Origin: Proteles cristata cristata
Lineage: Eukaryota; Chordata; Mammalia; Carnivora; Hyaenidae
NCBI GenBank assembly: GCA_017311185.1
Contig: JAESUZ010004533.1
Location: 1,054,001-1,118,000, forward strand
Direction: 5' to 3'
DNA length: 64,000 bases
Made by a program: the position numbers and the translations under genes. How positions within the stretch are numbered: the first letter of the stretch is position 1; each line of letters opens with the position of its first letter. This document shows, one piece after another, positions 59,461-64,000 of the stretch. The notes beneath the pieces are model-generated. The model searched no databases, was not told the origin of the DNA, and saw only the letters and a list, made by a program, of their open reading frames with translations.

Positions 59461-60280
59461 ATAAAAGTCTTAAGATCCTATCAGTGGATCATGCCAAACA
59501 AACAAAACAAAACAAACAAAAAACAAACCATGAAACTTTCACTACCTGTTATTTTTTAAAAGAAAAATATCTTTGAGAAAAATAATAATAGAGAAATGTT
59601 CCCATTTTATAATGAAGTGTATGTATCTTAAAGATTTAGCATCATTCATAATGATGAGATTCTAGAGGGATTCTTTTTAAAATCATCAACAAAAGAAGGA
59701 TGTTTATTTACATCAGTTTTACCTAGAATTTGTCCAGAAATTTAGGCTACTGCAATTAGATATTAAACAAAATTAAGAGTCTTAGCTTGACAAGGAAGAG
59801 GCAAAAGTATCTTTTTTTCCAGCTACCATATCCCTAGGATATCAAAAGACATCAAATAAATGCTTCTTACATTAATAAGAAATTTTAGGGCACAATATAA
59901 TGACATTACAAATAGCAACAACAAAAAAAATCAACATCTTTCTTCTGTCCTACCAGGTAGAAATGTAATGGGTAAAAACAAATACCCTATTTATAATGGA
60001 ATCAAATCAACTCCAAGAATAATCCTAGCAAGAAAACATAATATAATAAAATATAATTTATAATAAAAAGTATAATATAGAATAATAATTCTAACAAGAA
60101 AATTACAGGATTCTGTTCAAAGACTGAAAACAAGATTTGAATAAAGTATAAATTCTGTAAACAGGAAGACAGAAAAAGTGTAAAAATGCCAATTCTTAAG
60201 TTAATCAAAATTCATTAAAATCAATATCCTATAACTTAACAGCATTGTTATCAAATTAAGAATAGGAGCTTAAACTTTCT
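59461..60280 (+). other. Intronic stretch, AT-rich, possibly L1-derived in part
   Basis: Poly-AAAC (59502-59530) and A-rich text. The part 59860-60240 may be degraded L1 ORF2, continuous with the fragment after the next SINE, but the match is weak. Confidence 0.35.
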
Positions 60281-60500
60281 TGGGGACGTCCGGGTGGCTT
60301 AGTTGGCTAAGTACCTAACTGTGGCTCGGATCATGATCTTACGGTATTTTCAGTTCAAACCCAGCATCGAGCTTTGTGCTGACAGCTCAGAGCCTGGAGC
60401 CTACTTCAGATTCTGTGTCTCCCTCTCTCTCTACTCTTCCCCTACTTGCACTGTCTCTTTATCAAAAATAAATAAACATTTAAAAAAATTTAAAAAGAAA
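60281..60500 (+). mobile_element. CAN-SINE, sense, diverged head
   Basis: Head ggacgtccgggtggcttag, altered B box (cagttcaaaccc), gacagctcagagcctggagcc body, aataaataaacatttaaa tail. Confidence 0.9.
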
Positions 60501-60504
60501 AAAA

Positions 60505-61320
60505 ACCTTATTAATCTGATAGTAAATAGTTTAAAATGCAGAAAAATCCTGCTTAATGGTGAATTATTGAAAATTTCCTTCCTGAATGATACCCATTATC
60601 CCTATTACTCAGTGTCATGATCGTATTCTTATCCACTGTAAGACACCAAGACAGACAAATAAAAGGCATAAGGTTTAAAAAAGAAAAAAACTTAGGGCAC
60701 CTGGGTGGCTCAGTCGGTTAAGTGTCCAACTTCCGCTCAGGCCATGATCTCACGGTTTGTGGGTTCGAGCCCTGCATCGGGCTCTTTGCTAACAGCCAGC
60801 TCAGAGCCTGGAGCCTGTTTCATATTCTGTATCTCCCTCTCTCTCTGACCCTCCCCTGCTCACGCTGTTTCTCTCTCAGAAATAAACAACAGTAAAAAAA
60901 AGAAAAACTTTCATTATTTACTGATGACATGAATTGTGAATATAGATATTCTAAAAGACTCTACAGCTAAGTTGTTAGAATTAATAAGTAAATTTAATAA
61001 GGTCACTGGATATAAATCAATATATATAATTAATTATATTTCTATATAGAAAATGAACACATAAAAATGAAATTTTATAAAGAAATCATTTCTAATAACA
61101 CAAATATCAAATACCTAGAAATAAATCTGACAAAATAAGCACATGATCTTTATACTAAAACTACTAAATAATATGGAAATATATTAATAAGAGGACCCAA
61201 ATGAATGGAAGTATATAAAATATTCCTAAATGGCAAGACTTAATTTTGCAAAGATATCAAATCTGCAAATTGATCTATATACTAATGCAAACCCAATCAA
61301 AATTGCACTAGGTGCATGTG
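60505..61320 (+). mobile_element. L1 ORF2 fragment, sense, split by a SINE
   Basis: Decayed reverse-transcriptase coding text: aaatcctgcttaatggtgaa (60543), ttactgatgacatgaatt (60918; the YADD-box neighbourhood, here Tyr/Thr-Asp-Asp-Met), aaatacctagaaataaatct (61110) and ctaatgcaaacccaatcaaaa (61282). The SINE at 60694-60902 is inserted before the catalytic-box region. Frameshifts and stops throughout. Confidence 0.8.
60694..60902 (+). mobile_element. CAN-SINE, sense, inserted in L1
   Basis: Head gggcacctgggtggctcagtcgg, B box gggttcgagccc, aacagccagctcagagcc, tail agaaataaacaacagtaaaa. Flanks aagaaaaaaactt / aagaaaaactttc. Confidence 0.94.
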
Positions 61321-61382
61321 CATATATGTGTGTGTGTATGAAAACTGATATGGAATTATAAAGGACAAAAGGTATCCAAGGA

Positions 61383-61458
61383 TATTATCATCTATTTATC
61401 ACCATCTATCTATCCATTTACCTGTCTATCCATCATCTACTTATTATCTATCTAATCT
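61383..61458 (+). repeat. Imperfect (TATC)n repeat
   Basis: Irregular atcta/tatc/ccat units; 'ggttctgcttttctgattgaatcctgactgatatg' follows, which is like the edge of a common old repeat. Confidence 0.8.
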
Positions 61459-61650
61459 TAGAAGTTGGTTCTGCTTTTCTGATTGAATCCTGACTGATAT
61501 GATCTACAAATATTTTTGTCTAAATAAATCCATTCTAGTAGTAATTCTAATGAAATGTTATATTCAAAGTAAAAATACCTAAGCAAAAGATATCCATAAA
61601 GATGTGGAGGAGGTAGAAAATATGTAGTAAGCAGGAAAAAGTAAATAAAA

Positions 61651-61679
61651 ATTAAAATAAAATAAAATAAAATAAAATA
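61651..61679 (+). repeat. (AAAAT)n microsatellite
   Basis: Five to six taaaa units in succession. Confidence 0.9.
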
Positions 61680-63096
61680 TGTGGTAAGCATGAGGTAAAC
61701 GAGTGACTAAAAGTTCAGCCTTTGAAATATGGATAAGGAGTGATGAGGAATGTAACTTTAGATAATATGGTCCCAAATTAGAACCAAAAATCTAAATATA
61801 TAACACCAGGATATTAATTTTATTTGTTGTCAATAGGATTGAAATTATGCAGCTATTAAAATGTGATTAAGAAACATGGATATTATCTAAGAAGTGCTTT
61901 TGAATGTCTGTGGCCAAATACTTAATATTTGCAGTATTCTAATTAGGTAAAATGTATGTTCATTTAAGTATAATATAAAACAATTTATCATATATAATGT
62001 AACAACTGAAAGTTTTTGTTAAAAATGAGTTAACTTTCTAAAAGGAAAATTAGCTTCCTATCAAGATCACAAATTCCTTAAATAAAAAGAAAATTTATGG
62101 TAAGAAATTGTCAGTCTTTTGACACAACAAAGTTCACTAAAAACTGCACATTGTAGAACTGAGTTATCAATGGACTGAATGCATATAATGTATAGGTTTT
62201 TTGAAGTAAGATAAAGTTTATAAAGAATTTCTTTTTGACCTTGTGTAAATACATTGATAAATGCAAACTAGTGTTCAAAAGGGTTGCAAAATCAACAATA
62301 AATAGTCCATAAGCATATATTTGTCCATAAGCATATAATAGTCCATAAACAAATATTGAAGAGTTATTCAATTATTATGTTCCTAAATTAAAGAAACAGC
62401 AACTATGAGTTTTAAGATTTTACTTTCTAATTCATTAAGATAATCCCTATTTCAGAGACAGGAGTAATTCTCTATGAGGGTAATTAGCTTTATTCATTGT
62501 CATGTTCGAAGAGTCATGCAAGCCCCAATACAATAATATTTCTATAAATTTGTCTGGTTAAAAAGGGATATGGCTTACTTAGTTCACCTCATCCACTTCC
62601 TCAGTGGCAAGAGGGAGCTACTAAAAGGTGATCTCATTTGTATCCTTTCATTAGTTATTCTCTTTGTTGTTTTTAATAAAACACACACATATACATTCAT
62701 GCACCTGCAAAATGAAGGGCATATATCCTTTGTTTAGTTTCTCCTTTGTTTAGTTTGTAAAAACAATTTATACACAGTGTGGAACATTTTAAAAACTTAG
62801 ACCAAAAACCCAGAGAGAAATATTACCCATGATTCCATTGCCCATGAATAGTCAGGGCTAATGTTTTGATTTATTTCTTTCTAACCTTGGTCTTAGAGGT
62901 AAATGTCTTGGGATGGTAGCATAGATGCAGATCTGTCTCAACATATATTATTTTTTAAATTATTGTTTCCCATAGCTGTGCCATTATTTACCTGTTCATT
63001 CTATTTTTTAGTCATTGAGTTATGTTATTTAACATTTTTAAAAATAATTATTAGTAATCATCTTTGCAAATAAATCTTTGTTCACATATATGATTT

Positions 63097-63728
63097 TGTT
63101 TATTTTATTTTGTTTTTTCTTATTGATACAGTATTTATTTGTCTTCCCTCTCTCAAACCTTGAGCCAACCACATTCCCAAGCTGCCTGGGGAGGTATGGG
63201 AAAAGGAGCATACAGGGCAGATGAGACACTGGAGAAAGGCCTATGAGAAGTGGAGACAGTTCTGTCACATGGAGAAGAGGAAGAGAAAGGCCAACATCAG
63301 GCAGAAGAGTCCCATGGCCTCCGGGAGGGCAAAGCCCAGAATGGTGTAGGAGAAGAGCTGCTGCTTGAGAGAGGGGTTTCTGGCATAGCCAATGACGAGG
63401 CTCCCAAACAGTCCCGGGTCCAGCCCAAAGCCAGCCACCCCTACCATGGCAGCCCTTGCCCCAGTGCACGTGGCTGCTCTGTTGTGCCCTTGAAATGGCG
63501 CTGGTTCGGAAACTGCGGCTGGGAATAGTGAGGTCAGGGGGCGTGGGGCCGCCAAGCTGCAGACAGTGATAGGCTCAGCAGCTGAGAGGGGCTCCTGACC
63601 AAGAAGGGGGTGGAGACTAACTTTGCACAGGGGGACATTTTCAGGGGATGAGGGGCTGTGGCCAGACAGCTGCTCCAGGTGCAGAGAAGACAGAGAGGGA
63701 TGGGGAGGGAGGGGGCAGGAAAATAAAA
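63097..63728 (-). pseudogene. ATP5MC2: Processed pseudogene of ATP synthase c subunit (ATP5MC2-type)
   Basis: The minus strand reads as an intronless copy of the mRNA. The ATG is at 63638, and the presequence ([10 protein letters not shown]) matches ATP5MC2 rather than ATP5MC1 or ATP5MC3. After about 25 codons roughly 50 bases of the presequence are missing, and a frameshift follows near 63510. The c-ring part ([15 protein letters not shown]) then runs to a stop at 63265-63267. The proton-carrying Glu is kept in [13 protein letters not shown]. The 3' UTR has AATAAA (complement at 63134-63139), and an A/T-rich tail remnant lies at 63097-63119. Short atgattt flanks at 63090 and 63730 may be the target duplication. 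The parent encodes the proton-translocating ring of mitochondrial ATP synthase. This copy is frameshifted and lies antisense in the GRM8 intron, so it is almost certainly dead. Confidence 0.9.
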
Positions 63729-64000
63729 AATGATTTCATTTTAAATAGAATGTATTCCTAATGAGAGATTACTGTCTTGATAACAATAAAGAGCAAGTTA
63801 ATATTTTTCATTTTTCCTGATATTTTAACTATTGATGGTAGCAACTTTTCTTAGCAAGAAATGGTTTAGTTTACCTTAGTTGATTATCAATTTTCTTTTA
63901 TGTTTTTCCCTTGAATCCAATGGTTTTATAGAATTTATGAAACTTTGCTCCTTTTCCTTTTTTAGAGCCATACAATCCACTGATCTGGTCAAAGGGATCC
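63729..64000 (+). other. Intronic end of window, no feature
   Basis: AT-rich sequence with no recognised repeat or exon. Confidence 0.6.

Larger units (their letters stand above)
61321..63088 (+). other. Intronic stretch with no gene
   Basis: Holds an imperfect TATC/TCCA repeat (61383-61458) and an (AAAAT)n tract (61651-61679). The rest is AT-rich without recognised features. Confidence 0.5.
9894..64000 (+). other. GRM8: GRM8 intron, 5' part, downstream of the coding exon
   Basis: No further GRM8 exon was found: I looked for the conserved start of the TM7 exon (a Tyr-Ile-Gln-Thr-Thr-Thr-Leu reading after an AG) and did not see it. This intron is very long in mammals, so its absence from 54 kb is expected. 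The content is repeats, listed separately, and unassigned single-copy-looking sequence. Confidence 0.8.

Noticed and set aside
9894..64000. Next GRM8 exon (TM7 and tail) and the GRM8 intronic microRNA miR-592
   Set aside because: I scanned for the TM7 exon start and for the miR-592 mature sequence as I remember it and saw neither. Both probably lie outside the window.

Overview
The window is nuclear DNA from a carnivoran mammal, most likely a felid or other feliform. It is AT-rich and almost entirely non-coding. It holds about thirty tRNA-derived carnivore SINEs (CAN-SINE / SINEC type) whose heads, CT-rich bodies and AATAAA-like tails match the feliform form rather than the canid form. It also holds L1, L2, MIR, LTR and hAT remnants of the kind shared by placental mammals. 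No bacterial-style gene, operon, CRISPR array or phage is present.

The only intact protein-coding segment is one 936-nt internal exon of GRM8 (metabotropic glutamate receptor 8), at 8958-9893 on the + strand. It has a canonical splice acceptor and donor and is exactly 312 codons long. It encodes the end of the cysteine-rich domain and transmembrane helices 1 to 6. So 1-8957 reads as the end of the preceding GRM8 intron, and 9894-64000 as the start of a very long following intron. The exon coding TM7 and the cytoplasmic tail was not found here.

Layout: 1-8 kb holds L2, reverse-oriented L1, nested SINEs and LTR-like remnants. 7-17 kb surrounds the exon, has no SINE, and carries microsatellites on both sides of the exon. 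17-33 kb holds SINEs, an old L1-like 5' region, a MaLR-type LTR, a palindromic element and a 21-bp minisatellite. 33-47 kb holds MIR, L2 and SINEs. 47.7-49.2 kb holds two L1 3' ends in tandem. 50-58 kb holds MIR, SINEs (one nested pair), a hAT-Charlie-like transposon fossil, L2 and a repeat-poor stretch near 56.6-57.1 kb. 59-61.3 kb holds three SINEs and an L1 ORF2 fragment. At 63.1-63.7 kb lies a reverse-strand processed pseudogene of the ATP synthase c-subunit gene ATP5MC2.

I found no new biological system. The points worth a second look are two residues in the GRM8 exon that differ from the human protein as I recall it, a perfect 40-bp palindrome, a target site used twice by SINEs of different age, a minisatellite grown from an L2 tail, an L1 pair with complementary break points, and one candidate conserved non-coding stretch. 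Repeat family names rest on recalled consensus sequences, because no search could be run; boundaries of old repeats are approximate.
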